A stretch of DNA of 32,140 bases from Chloroflexota bacterium (GTDB taxonomy: Bacteria; Chloroflexota; Dehalococcoidia; JACPQF01). Below, one piece after another: positions 18,001 to 24,000 of this stretch (its first letter is position 1; each line of letters starts with the position of its first letter). The notes under the pieces are model-generated. The model was not told where the DNA came from. It saw nothing but the letters and a program-made list of their open reading frames with translations, and made no database searches. The stretch spans positions 1 through 32,140 of the forward strand of contig JACPQF010000049.1 in NCBI GenBank assembly GCA_016190625.1, in the 5' to 3' direction. Both the position numbers and the translations under genes were made by a program.

Positions 18001-18623
18001 ATCAGGAGGCCGAGCTCGCTGCCACCAGATTGAAGCTGAGGCAGCGGGCCGATACCGGAAATGCGGCTGCCAAAAGGTCCTTGGAGGGCGTGCGACAGAG
18101 GCAGCGAGCCTTAGCGGCCGAGCGAGAAAGGGCGCTGGCTATCCTCAGAAGGGAGCCCGAACTGATCGGGCACGGCGAAATCAGTTTCCTGGCCCACGCC
18201 TTGATCCTTCCCTCATCCGATCCGGACGAGCGGGAGAGGCACGACAAGGAAATCGAGCAGATAGCCATGCGAGTAGCCCGAGCCTATGAAGAGTCCTTCG
18301 ACGCCAGGGTGGAGGACGTATCAGACCCAACCCTGAAAATGGGTTTTGACCTGCGGTCCCGACGCCATGACGGTGAGGAACGGTGCATCGAGGTGAAGGG
18401 ACGCCGGGCCGTGGGCGACGTCGAGCTAACCGAAAACGAGTGGGCCAAGGCGGCCAACTTGCGAGAGCAATACTGGCTCTACGTTGTCTTCGACTGCGTC
18501 GCCGCGCACCCGCGTTTGCTGCGTGTGCAAGACCCCTTCGCGAAGCTATTGGTGAGAGCCAAGGGCGGGGTCGTGATAGATCAGGTGAGTGTGTTTGAAG
18601 CGGCGGAGCAGTTTAACCCGTGA
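15081..18623 (+). CDS. HTH-SNF2-type helicase with C-terminal nuclease-like (DUF3883-type) domain
   Basis: An 1180-aa multidomain protein. Residues about 10-60 form an XRE-like helix-turn-helix (LTQRELADRLGITFVTVSRW). The SNF2/superfamily 2 helicase core follows, with Walker A DDAGAGKT near 153-160, DEAH box FDEAHKL near 252, motif III LLLTATPH near 304, and the C-terminal helicase half with LIFSEHRDT near 545 and the VATDAAGEGINLQ...QRFGRIHR segment near 597-636. The C-terminal domain (about 1065-1180) has GFDLRSR...ERCIEVKGR, a D-x(n)-E-x-K pattern like PD-(D/E)xK nucleases. Such helicases are core parts of DISARM-like and helicase-methylase-ATPase defence loci. It starts the locus behind its own promoter. 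Its 3' end is duplicated twice downstream. Confidence 0.88.
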   Translation: MICRVLGSPEWIRELRAQLGLTQRELADRLGITFVTVSRWENGKAQPGGLALKALRGLAKTAVPSRPVNLEPFPLGERPGDYDPQGAARLPDFLADPEVVRLFVEGERLRFGHLFSPVFGTETALIDPLPHQIVAVYQHMLPQPRLRMLLADDAGAGKTIMSGLYIREMLGRRLIRRVLIISPAGLVGNWKRELSTLFALRFREVTGLDCRADNPFMGAGSDLALISLDTITGDRVFERLAAPETHPYDLVIFDEAHKLSAARNTDFTYDTTDRYKLAELLAGAEPLQESRPPRRLPWHAHHLLLLTATPHMGKDFPYYALWRLLEPTMLRTIDAFNDFSSEARASHFIRRTKEEMVRFDRTRIYPSRESMTPSYDLNCLEEELYGELTAYVRIYYNRAKMLNRSAARLAMSVLQRRAASSTWALLLSLKRRLERLDGYIAAFAAQEITTERFGYQQSRLHVRDLEEEMTGDEESAEDGTEQRDLVEDEAMLGTAASNLAELQAERLQVLDLLDLAQRTYEAGEESKFEKLRDLIQDQRFKGEKLLIFSEHRDTMDFLVRKLEGMGYTGEVARIHGGMPYPEREVQMEEFRKNCRFMVATDAAGEGINLQFCWIMVNYDIPWNPARVEQRFGRIHRYKQEHDPVVLVNLVASGTREGKVLRTLLEKMESIRRELRSDKVFDVIGRQFQGVSLSDLIMRVVVDDESEEGCRQIEGILTIEQVKAIEEADARLRASGGDVLSQLPALQAQREQDQLRRLLPGYVRRFLEKSAPYLDVRFSGDIDETFRLDGLPLPLAMALEEETGGKTIPMTVHKPDLSEEVLFLRPGETFFDQYRAFFADRFGGEARRGGAFVDPYATEPYLFHVATVPIVRCADPAYPEAFGADQILDHRLMAITQTLDGRAHEVPVELLMVLRPIRQVASATLPSIQLVSDILASATAFVEDAAAKPIVERWRTQLATSVKEREAFLQISFDYQEAELAATRLKLRQRADTGNAAAKRSLEGVRQRQRALAAERERALAILRREPELIGHGEISFLAHALILPSSDPDERERHDKEIEQIAMRVARAYEESFDARVEDVSDPTLKMGFDLRSRRHDGEERCIEVKGRRAVGDVELTENEWAKAANLREQYWLYVVFDCVAAHPRLLRVQDPFAKLLVRAKGGVVIDQVSVFEAAEQFNP

Positions 18624-18634
18624 ACAAGCTTTGT

Positions 18635-18653
18635 TGGAGTGGTATAATCTTGA
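18635..18653 (+). promoter_or_regulatory. extended -10 promoter of the first small-gene cassette
   Basis: TGGAGTGGTATAATCTTGA contains TGG-TATAAT, an extended -10 element with a perfect TATAAT at 18643-18648. TGAACA (18621-18626) could be a -35 at 16-bp spacing. The same 19 bases recur exactly at 19815-19833 before the second cassette, so the promoter was copied with the module. Confidence 0.6.
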
Positions 18654-18665
18654 GGGCGGCATAAC

Positions 18666-19007
18666 ATGGCTCCTAGAAGAGTCCCTGAGAACGCGGTCAG
18701 CTTCATTCGCGACTGCATCGAGCGAGGCCGGATTCTATGGACCTATCATGTGAACATGCGGCTATCGCGTCGATTTATTCCGCGAGAGGCCATCCATGGG
18801 GCGCAGGACACGTACGAACTGGTCGAGGAGTATCCAGACGACAAGTACCTGCCTAGCTATTTGGTTATCGGCCGATATCGACAAGAGACCTTCCACGTGC
18901 TGTTCGCCGTCGACGTCGCCGGGGATAATGTGCGTGTAGTCACGGCATACCGCCCGGATCCGAGGGAATGGGAGCCCGATCAGAAGACGAGGAGACCAAA
19001 GACGTGA
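18666..19007 (+). CDS. DUF4258-type small protein, probable toxin of a toxin-antitoxin pair
   Basis: A 113-aa protein with the DUF4258 pattern: an N-terminal helix (NAVSFIRDCIERGRI), a conserved histidine in WTYHVNMRLSRR, REAIHGAQ, and strands PSYLVIGRYRQETFHVLFAVD and VRVVTAYRPDPREWE. In other genomes DUF4258 genes are followed by a YgiT-type zinc-finger gene, as here, and are predicted MqsR/RelE-like ribonuclease toxins. The GTG of the next gene overlaps its stop by 4 nt. The start ATG has GAGGGCGG about 9 nt upstream. It lies between two defence genes, with its own promoter at 18635-18653. Toxicity is inferred. Confidence 0.75.
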   Translation: MAPRRVPENAVSFIRDCIERGRILWTYHVNMRLSRRFIPREAIHGAQDTYELVEEYPDDKYLPSYLVIGRYRQETFHVLFAVDVAGDNVRVVTAYRPDPREWEPDQKTRRPKT

Positions 19008-19225
19008 GATGCACGAATTGTGGGGGGGAACTGAAGGCGACGAGGACCGATCTGCCGTTCAAAGTGCGGGAGACTGGCATTGTAATTCTGAAGAGTCTCC
19101 CGGTTAGGCAGTGCGAGAACTGTTCAGAGTATCTCATCGACGACGCCGTTCTCCGTCGAGTCGACGAGATCCTTGCCATGGTTGATAGGGAAGCCGAGCT
19201 TGAGATCATCCGTTATGCCGCCTGA
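19004..19225 (+). CDS. YgiT-type zinc-finger protein, probable antitoxin (copy A)
   Basis: A 73-aa protein with CTNCGGEL near the N-terminus and QCENCSEYLIDD about 35 residues on: two CxxC knuckles of a YgiT/MqsA-type zinc finger. The C-terminal helix is rich in acidic residues; the DNA-binding HTH of full MqsA is absent. A frame opens earlier at 18968, but GTG at 19004 overlaps the toxin stop (GTGA) and has GAGGAG at 18989-18994, so it is taken as the start. Copy B at 20122 begins with ATG at the equivalent codon, which supports this choice. Copies A and B differ at 10 of 73 residues. Confidence 0.75.
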   Translation: MRCTNCGGELKATRTDLPFKVRETGIVILKSLPVRQCENCSEYLIDDAVLRRVDEILAMVDREAELEIIRYAA

Positions 19226-19457
19226 CCCGATCGAGGCCGCTTTTCGAGCTGGCGGGTGCTGGTGCGTGGCGGGTAACAACCTGGACCGTGGCATCGAAGC
19301 GTGAGACCGACCGAGTAGGTGATGGTGCAGATGGCGCAGGCAAAGGGTGGTGTAGCCTCTGATCAACCAGGCGTGTTTGACCCATCTGAGGGCCGAGTCT
19401 AGAGCGCGCTATGAACCTTGGGCAAGTAGCGGTTCAGCCTTTTGCAAGAGTAGGCAG
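19226..19457. other. junction sequence between cassette A and helicase fragment 1
   Basis: A 232-bp stretch without a supported gene. It begins right after the zinc-finger stop and ends where similarity to the helicase 3' end begins. It has no obvious terminal repeats or transposase remnant. It is probably debris from the recombination that joined the modules. Confidence 0.4.
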
Positions 19458-19811
19458 ATGATAGCCAGAGCCTACGAAGAGTCCTTCGACGCCAGGGTGG
19501 AGGACGTATCAGACCCAACCCTGAAAATGGGTTTTGACCTGCGGTCTCGACGCCATGACGGTGACGAGCGATGCATCGAGGTGAAGGGACGCCGGGCAGT
19601 GGGCGACGTCGAGCTAACCGAAAACGAGTGGGCCAAGGCGGCCAACCTGCGAGAGCAGTACTGGCTCTACGTCGTCTTCGACTGCGCCGCCGCCCACCCG
19701 CGTCTGCTGCGCGTGCGGGATCCGTTTGCGACGCTGCTGGTGCGAGCAAAGGGCGGCGTTGTGATAGGTGAAGCCAGCGTATTTGCGGCTGCGGAGGAAC
19801 TCAACTCATGA
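19458..19811 (+). pseudogene. orphan copy 1 of the helicase C-terminal nuclease-like domain
   Basis: From the ATG at 19458 this encodes 117 aa nearly identical to the last roughly 115 residues of the helicase, starting RAYEESFDARVED and keeping ERCIEVKGR. The DNA from about 19467 to 19640 is almost identical to 18282-18452 (offset 1185-1188 bp). After that many differences appear, largely at third codon positions, with a few replacements such as FATLL for FAKLL and VIGEASVF for VIDQVSVF. The frame is intact and the D...ExK motif is kept, so a free-standing domain could be made, but the RBS is weak (GTAGG). I treat it as a fragment of another helicase gene rather than a certain gene. Confidence 0.7.
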
Positions 19812-19814
19812 TCG

Positions 19815-19833
19815 TGGAGTGGTATAATCTTGA
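19815..19833 (+). promoter_or_regulatory. duplicate of the cassette promoter
   Basis: Identical over 19 bp to 18635-18653, with TATAAT at 19823-19828 and TGG before it. Sequence upstream differs and lacks a good -35, as tolerated by extended -10 promoters. It drives the HicB-like gene that starts at 19849. The match stops right after the -10, which marks the 5' edge of the swapped segment. Confidence 0.6.
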
Positions 19834-19848
19834 ATTGGAGGACGAGTC

Positions 19849-20070
19849 ATGAAGGATTATCACATCAACATATTCTACAGCGAGGCTGATGGTGGATATA
19901 TAGCTGACGTCCCTGACTTGAAGGCATGCTCTGCTTTCGGGGAGACGCCCGCGGAGGCGCTGGCGCAAGTCGAGATCGCCAAAGCAGCCTGGCTGGAAGC
20001 GGCGCGCGACGAGGGCAAGCCCATCCCCCGTCCTAGGTACCGGCCAGCCATTTATCAAGCGGTGTCCTGA
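19849..20070 (+). CDS. HicB-like antitoxin, orphan
   Basis: A 73-aa protein with the HicB_lk fold signature: YHINIFYSEADGGYIADVPDLKACSAFGETPAEALAQV, followed by an alpha helix (EIAKAAWLEAARDEGKPIPRP). This is the RNase-H-like partial fold used to bind HicA toxins. No HicA-like gene (a 60-80-aa dsRBD-type protein) is next to it, so its partner is missing or is the zinc-finger protein's cognate. The RBS GGAGGA (19837-19842) is strong with 6-nt spacing. It occupies the place that the DUF4258 gene has in the first cassette. Confidence 0.8.
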   Translation: MKDYHINIFYSEADGGYIADVPDLKACSAFGETPAEALAQVEIAKAAWLEAARDEGKPIPRPRYRPAIYQAVS

Positions 20071-20083
20071 ACCATGGCTTGGG

Positions 20084-20125
20084 GAATGGGAGCCCGATCA
20101 GAAGATGAGGAAACCGAAGACATGA
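20084..20125 (+). pseudogene. last 13 codons of a second DUF4258 gene
   Basis: In frame with a TGA at 20123-20125, this reads EWEPDQKMRKPKT, 11 of 13 identical to the end of the DUF4258 protein encoded at 18666-19007 (EWEPDQKTRRPKT). The stop overlaps the ATG of the second zinc-finger gene exactly as in the first cassette. Nothing of the toxin body remains upstream; the HicB-like gene ends 13 bp before this remnant. This shows directly that a DUF4258 gene was once here and was replaced. Confidence 0.85.
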
Positions 20126-20343
20126 GATGCACAGTCTGTGGACCCGAACTGAAGGCAACGAGGACAGATCTGCCGTTCAAAGTGCGGGAGACAAGCATTG
20201 TAATTCTGAAGAGTCTCCCGGTCATGCAATGCGAGAGTTGTTCCGAGTATCTTATCGACGACACCGTGCTCGGTCGGGTCGACGAGATCCTTGCCATGGT
20301 TGATAGCGAGGCCGAGCTCGAGATCATCAGTTATGCTACCTAA
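20122..20343 (+). CDS. YgiT-type zinc-finger protein, probable antitoxin (copy B)
   Basis: A 73-aa paralogue of copy A with CTVCGPEL and QCESCSEYLIDD knuckles, 63 of 73 residues identical. A longer frame from 20074 exists, but it runs through the toxin remnant, so ATG at 20122 is chosen. AGGAAACCG upstream is a modest RBS. It now follows a HicB-like gene rather than its ancestral DUF4258 partner, so it is either an orphan antitoxin or an anti-addiction remnant. Confidence 0.75.
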   Translation: MRCTVCGPELKATRTDLPFKVRETSIVILKSLPVMQCESCSEYLIDDTVLGRVDEILAMVDSEAELEIISYAT

Positions 20344-20390
20344 GCCGGTCGGGCTATCATTCGGGTTTGGCGAGCGTCGGCGTGCCGGTC

Positions 20391-20558
20391 GAGGCCGCCA
20401 ACCTTCGGGAGCAATACTGGCTGTACGTAGTGTTTGACTGCGCCGCTACGTACCCGCCTCGGCTGCGAGTTGCAGATCCCTTTGCGACGCTACTGGTGCG
20501 AGCAAAGGGCAGTGTGGTGATCGGTGAGGCGAGTGTGTTCGGAGCAGCAGAAGAATAA
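20391..20558 (+). pseudogene. orphan copy 2 of the helicase C-terminal domain, truncated
   Basis: Similarity to the helicase 3' end starts at about 20391 (EAANLREQYWLYVVFDC) and runs to a TAA at 20556-20558 (…SVFGAAEE). The part with the ExK motif is missing, so it cannot be a nuclease. It shares FATLLVRAKG and VVIGEASVF with copy 1 rather than with the intact helicase, so copies 1 and 2 are closer to each other. No promoter copy or small gene cassette follows it. It begins 48 bp after the second zinc-finger gene. Confidence 0.75.
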
Positions 20559-20618
20559 GAACAGTTCCTGTGAGGCTCAGTAAAGCCCTCAACCAATTGA
20601 AACACGGAGGCTGGAACA

Positions 20619-20981
20619 ATGGCGAGCCAGGAGAAGTGGCAAAGGATCGTAGAGGCTTATCGAGGGATAGCATCAATGGGCTACCGCCCTGCAGCTCCCA
20701 GCGACGGGCATGGCGGCATAACTGTCCCCGTAAGGGAACTGGAGGTAGACATTGAAGGGCGGGAATACGGTCAGAGGTTTCTGCAGGAGGAAGATGAGGG
20801 TGTCTACTGGGCAGGCTGCACCGACTTCCGATCGCTCCGCGCGGCTATTTGGGCTCTTGAGGCATTTCGCTTGATGAATGCTGGCAGCTTTGGAGGCGAA
20901 ACCATCGTTCCCAAGCTGCTCAGGATGGCAGCGGAGGAATACGAGCGAGAAATGGGACCATCATTACGGCGAAGTCGATGA
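20619..20981 (+). CDS. small protein of unknown function, first gene of the methylase operon
   Basis: A 120-aa acidic soluble protein that I do not recognise. The N-terminus is helical (EKWQRIVEAYRGIASM). A central strand-rich part follows (GGITVPVRELEVDIEGREYGQRF, acidic LQEEDEGVYWAGC), then helices FRSLRAAIWALEAFRLM and KLLRMAAEEYEREM. There are no metal, nucleotide or membrane motifs. A GGAGG lies about 9 nt before the ATG. Its stop overlaps the methylase start (ATGA), so it is made together with the methylase and is probably a dedicated accessory, for example an inhibitor, specificity partner or chaperone. The role is undetermined. Confidence 0.75.
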   Translation: MASQEKWQRIVEAYRGIASMGYRPAAPSDGHGGITVPVRELEVDIEGREYGQRFLQEEDEGVYWAGCTDFRSLRAAIWALEAFRLMNAGSFGGETIVPKLLRMAAEEYEREMGPSLRRSR

Positions 20982-23900
20982 CTGACGATCGTCCCCGCCT
21001 AATCGAAGTCGCCTTTCCGCTAAAGCAGGCATCCTTGGACTCCGTGCACGAGAAGAACGTTCGCCACGGCCATATTTCCACGCTCCATATCTGGCCGGCC
21101 CGCCGCCCCCTCGCTGCCTGTCGCGCTGCGCTCATCGCCACACTTTTGCCCGATCCCGGCAACGACGTCGAGCGTCGCCGTCTGTTGGAGCGTCTGGCTG
21201 GCAAAGTAGTAACCAAGGATATCACGAAACGCGTCGGCGGACGCGATATTCCGGTCCGCAAAGAGGAGACGGAGGGCGGCATACTGCATTGGGGCCGGGA
21301 GAGTGGACCGGATCTGGATGTTTTCCGCGAGGAGATCAAGAAGGCCTACGGCGGCAGAGCGCCTCGCGTTCTCGATCCGTTTGCCGGCGGTGGCGCCATC
21401 CCCCTCGAAGCCATGCGCCTCGGCTGCGAGGCCACGGCCATCGACATCAATCCCGTGGCCTGGTTCATCCTCAAGTGTACGTTGGAATACCCCCAGCGCC
21501 TCGCCGGCCAGACCAGACCTGTGCCCCGGTTCGCGCTCGAATGGCCCGAGTTCATGGAGGACTTCCTCAAGAACTCCAGTGGGGGCAGCAAGAAGAGACT
21601 CAGCGGCAAGTCGGACGGGGTCCAGACTAGCATGCTGGAGCCGCCCGAGGCCGATTTATCTTGGCACGTTCGGGCGTGGGGCCATTGGGTGCTTCAAAGA
21701 GCGAAGGCCGATTTGTATCCCTACTATCCGATGGTTGAGGGCAAGCCTACCGTGGCTTACCTCTGGGCTCGAACTGTCACATGCAAGAACTGTCGCGCTG
21801 CCTTGCCATTGCTCAAGACTTTGTGGCTTTGCCGCGCAGGGAGCAAGCGATACCGGCTGAAGATGGTGCCGCGACCCGACAAGTCGCGTGTGCACTTCGA
21901 CGTGGTACCAGAGCCTATTGTAGGGGAAAGAGGCACCGAGCAGCGAGCTTACGATCAGAGAGTGGGGCACGGAACCATGTCTCGCTCTGGTGCATGGTGT
22001 CCATCGTGCGGTGGCCCAGGGACAGTTGCCATGACTATGGATGACATCAAGGCAGAGGGCAAGGCCGGTTGTCTAGGCACCCAGATGACAGCAGTAGTGG
22101 TAGATGGTCCTAACGGTAAGGAGTATAGACTCCCCGTCAGTGTGGAGTTGGCTGCCGCAAATGAGTCAGCTAACCGCTTGAAGGAGTTCTACGAAGAGAT
22201 ACCATTTGGAATACCCGCAGAACCGTTGCCCAGCAAAGAGGCGTTGGGATTCCGCATGCCCTTATACGGCTTCGATCAATGGTACAAGCTGTTCACCCCG
22301 CGTCAACTAACTGCGCTCGGGGTTTTCGTGAGGCATGCTCGTCACACCCGTGAGGCCCTTCGCGAGGCCGATTATCCCCCGAATTGGATTGAGGCGATCA
22401 ACGCATATATTACCTGTGTGATTGGAAAGCTTCTAGATTACGGCAACGGCGGATGTTCTTGGTATACACAGAATGAGCAGATTACCCACCTGTTCAATCG
22501 GTTCGCGCTGCCCATGAAATGGGACTTCGCTGAGACATCGCCTATGGGCGGCGCCTCTGGCAGTTGGGGTTCAATGCTGCATTCGCTTGCAAAGTCTGTT
22601 GCCACTGCAATGGCGCTTCCTGCCGACATGCTGCCTCCGCTGTCTCTACAGCAATCCGCAATCGATCTGCCTGTGTCCAATCTTGATGCGGTAGTTACTG
22701 ACCCTCCTTATTATGATGCCATTCCTTATTCGGATACGATGGACTTCTTCTACGTATGGCTTCGACGGCTGCTCGCTGGACTCTCACCGGAATTTGACGC
22801 AGCCTTCTCTTCGCCGTTGACCCCGAAGTGGGATCACGAAGTTAATGACGGCGAACTGATCGATGATTCTAGCAGGTTTGCAGGGGACGCTGCGAAGTCC
22901 AAGGCCGCATATGAGGAAGGGATGTTTCGCGCGTTCCGCGCTGCTAACCAAGCGCTGAAGCCGGAGGGGCGGATGGTTGTGGTGTTTGCCAACAAGCAAC
23001 CAGATGCGTGGGAGACGTTGGTGTCCTCGGTGATAAGGGCCGGCTTCGTCGTGACAGCAAGCTGGCCGATCCAGACGGAGATGAGCAACCGGACACGCGC
23101 CCTTACCTCTGCGGCGCTATCCTCCTCAGTCTGGCTGGTGTGCCGGAAGCGTCCGGAAACGGCTAAGCCCGGTTGGGATAATCGGGTGATGGAAGAGATG
23201 CGGGAACGAATATACGACCGTCTTCGAGACTTCTGGGACGCTGGCATTCGAGGGCCGGACTTCGTCTGGGCGGCCACCGGACCCGCTTTGGAGGCCTACA
23301 GCAAGCATCCTGTGGTCAAGAAGGCCGACGAGCCCAACGCTGCGCTCACCGTGTCGGAATTCCTGCACGCCGTCCGCCGCATCGTCGTGGATTACGTGGT
23401 GGGCCGCGTTCTCTCGCATAACGGCGAGGGCGAGGCCGTGGCCGGCCTGGATAATCCCACCATCTACTACCTGCTCCACCGCCACGATTTCGGCTTCGCC
23501 GAGGCGCCCGCCGGGGCTTGCATCCTCTATGCTCAATCCTGCAACCTGCGGGACCGGGATCTGGCCGACCGCTACGACGTTATTGGCTTCACGAGCGGGA
23601 GGAATGCAGCGGATCAGGAGGACGAAGACGAAGAGGACGGAACAGATGAAGAGTCTGCGACTAGTGGAAGCCACGTGAAGCTAAAGCGGTGGGACCAGCG
23701 TAAGGTCAAGAACATGGGGTCGGACGCGGAGGGCCGAACCGCGCCTCTCATCGATCAGGTGCACCGGATGATGAACCTCTGGCGGGAGGGGGACGTGCGC
23801 AAAGTGGATGACTACTTGGAAGATCGAGGGCTGAGGCGTAATCCTGCTTTTCCCAAGCTGCTGCAGGCCCTGATCGAGCTGGCCCGCAAGGACCGGCAGC

Positions 23901-23998
23901 AGGACGAGGTGGTGCTGGTGGAAACTATTATGAATCACGTCACGGGTCGAGGCGTTCATCCTCAGATGCGGATGATTGTGCCGGGGGGAGATGCATAG
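20978..23998 (+). CDS. DUF1156-type DNA methylase (putative adenine-specific)
   Basis: A 1006-aa modification enzyme. The N-terminus has the DUF1156 signature (VRHGHISTLHIWPARRPLAA). SAM motif I is VLDPFAGGGAIPLEAM near residue 130 with AIDINP after it. Two CxxC pairs (CKNC near 268 and CPSC near 338) suggest a zinc ribbon. The catalytic DPPY (TDPPYYDAIPYSD) is near 575. The C-terminal part (about 790-1006) looks helical. DPPY is that of amino-methylases (N6-A or N4-C); N6-adenine is likely for this family. In defence loci it would mark self DNA. Codons in the middle third are much less GC-rich (about 50%) than both ends (66-69%), so the presumed target-recognition region may be of separate origin. 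Confidence 0.9.
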   Translation: MTDDRPRLIEVAFPLKQASLDSVHEKNVRHGHISTLHIWPARRPLAACRAALIATLLPDPGNDVERRRLLERLAGKVVTKDITKRVGGRDIPVRKEETEGGILHWGRESGPDLDVFREEIKKAYGGRAPRVLDPFAGGGAIPLEAMRLGCEATAIDINPVAWFILKCTLEYPQRLAGQTRPVPRFALEWPEFMEDFLKNSSGGSKKRLSGKSDGVQTSMLEPPEADLSWHVRAWGHWVLQRAKADLYPYYPMVEGKPTVAYLWARTVTCKNCRAALPLLKTLWLCRAGSKRYRLKMVPRPDKSRVHFDVVPEPIVGERGTEQRAYDQRVGHGTMSRSGAWCPSCGGPGTVAMTMDDIKAEGKAGCLGTQMTAVVVDGPNGKEYRLPVSVELAAANESANRLKEFYEEIPFGIPAEPLPSKEALGFRMPLYGFDQWYKLFTPRQLTALGVFVRHARHTREALREADYPPNWIEAINAYITCVIGKLLDYGNGGCSWYTQNEQITHLFNRFALPMKWDFAETSPMGGASGSWGSMLHSLAKSVATAMALPADMLPPLSLQQSAIDLPVSNLDAVVTDPPYYDAIPYSDTMDFFYVWLRRLLAGLSPEFDAAFSSPLTPKWDHEVNDGELIDDSSRFAGDAAKSKAAYEEGMFRAFRAANQALKPEGRMVVVFANKQPDAWETLVSSVIRAGFVVTASWPIQTEMSNRTRALTSAALSSSVWLVCRKRPETAKPGWDNRVMEEMRERIYDRLRDFWDAGIRGPDFVWAATGPALEAYSKHPVVKKADEPNAALTVSEFLHAVRRIVVDYVVGRVLSHNGEGEAVAGLDNPTIYYLLHRHDFGFAEAPAGACILYAQSCNLRDRDLADRYDVIGFTSGRNAADQEDEDEEDGTDEESATSGSHVKLKRWDQRKVKNMGSDAEGRTAPLIDQVHRMMNLWREGDVRKVDDYLEDRGLRRNPAFPKLLQALIELARKDRQQDEVVLVETIMNHVTGRGVHPQMRMIVPGGDA

Positions 23999-24000
23999 CT

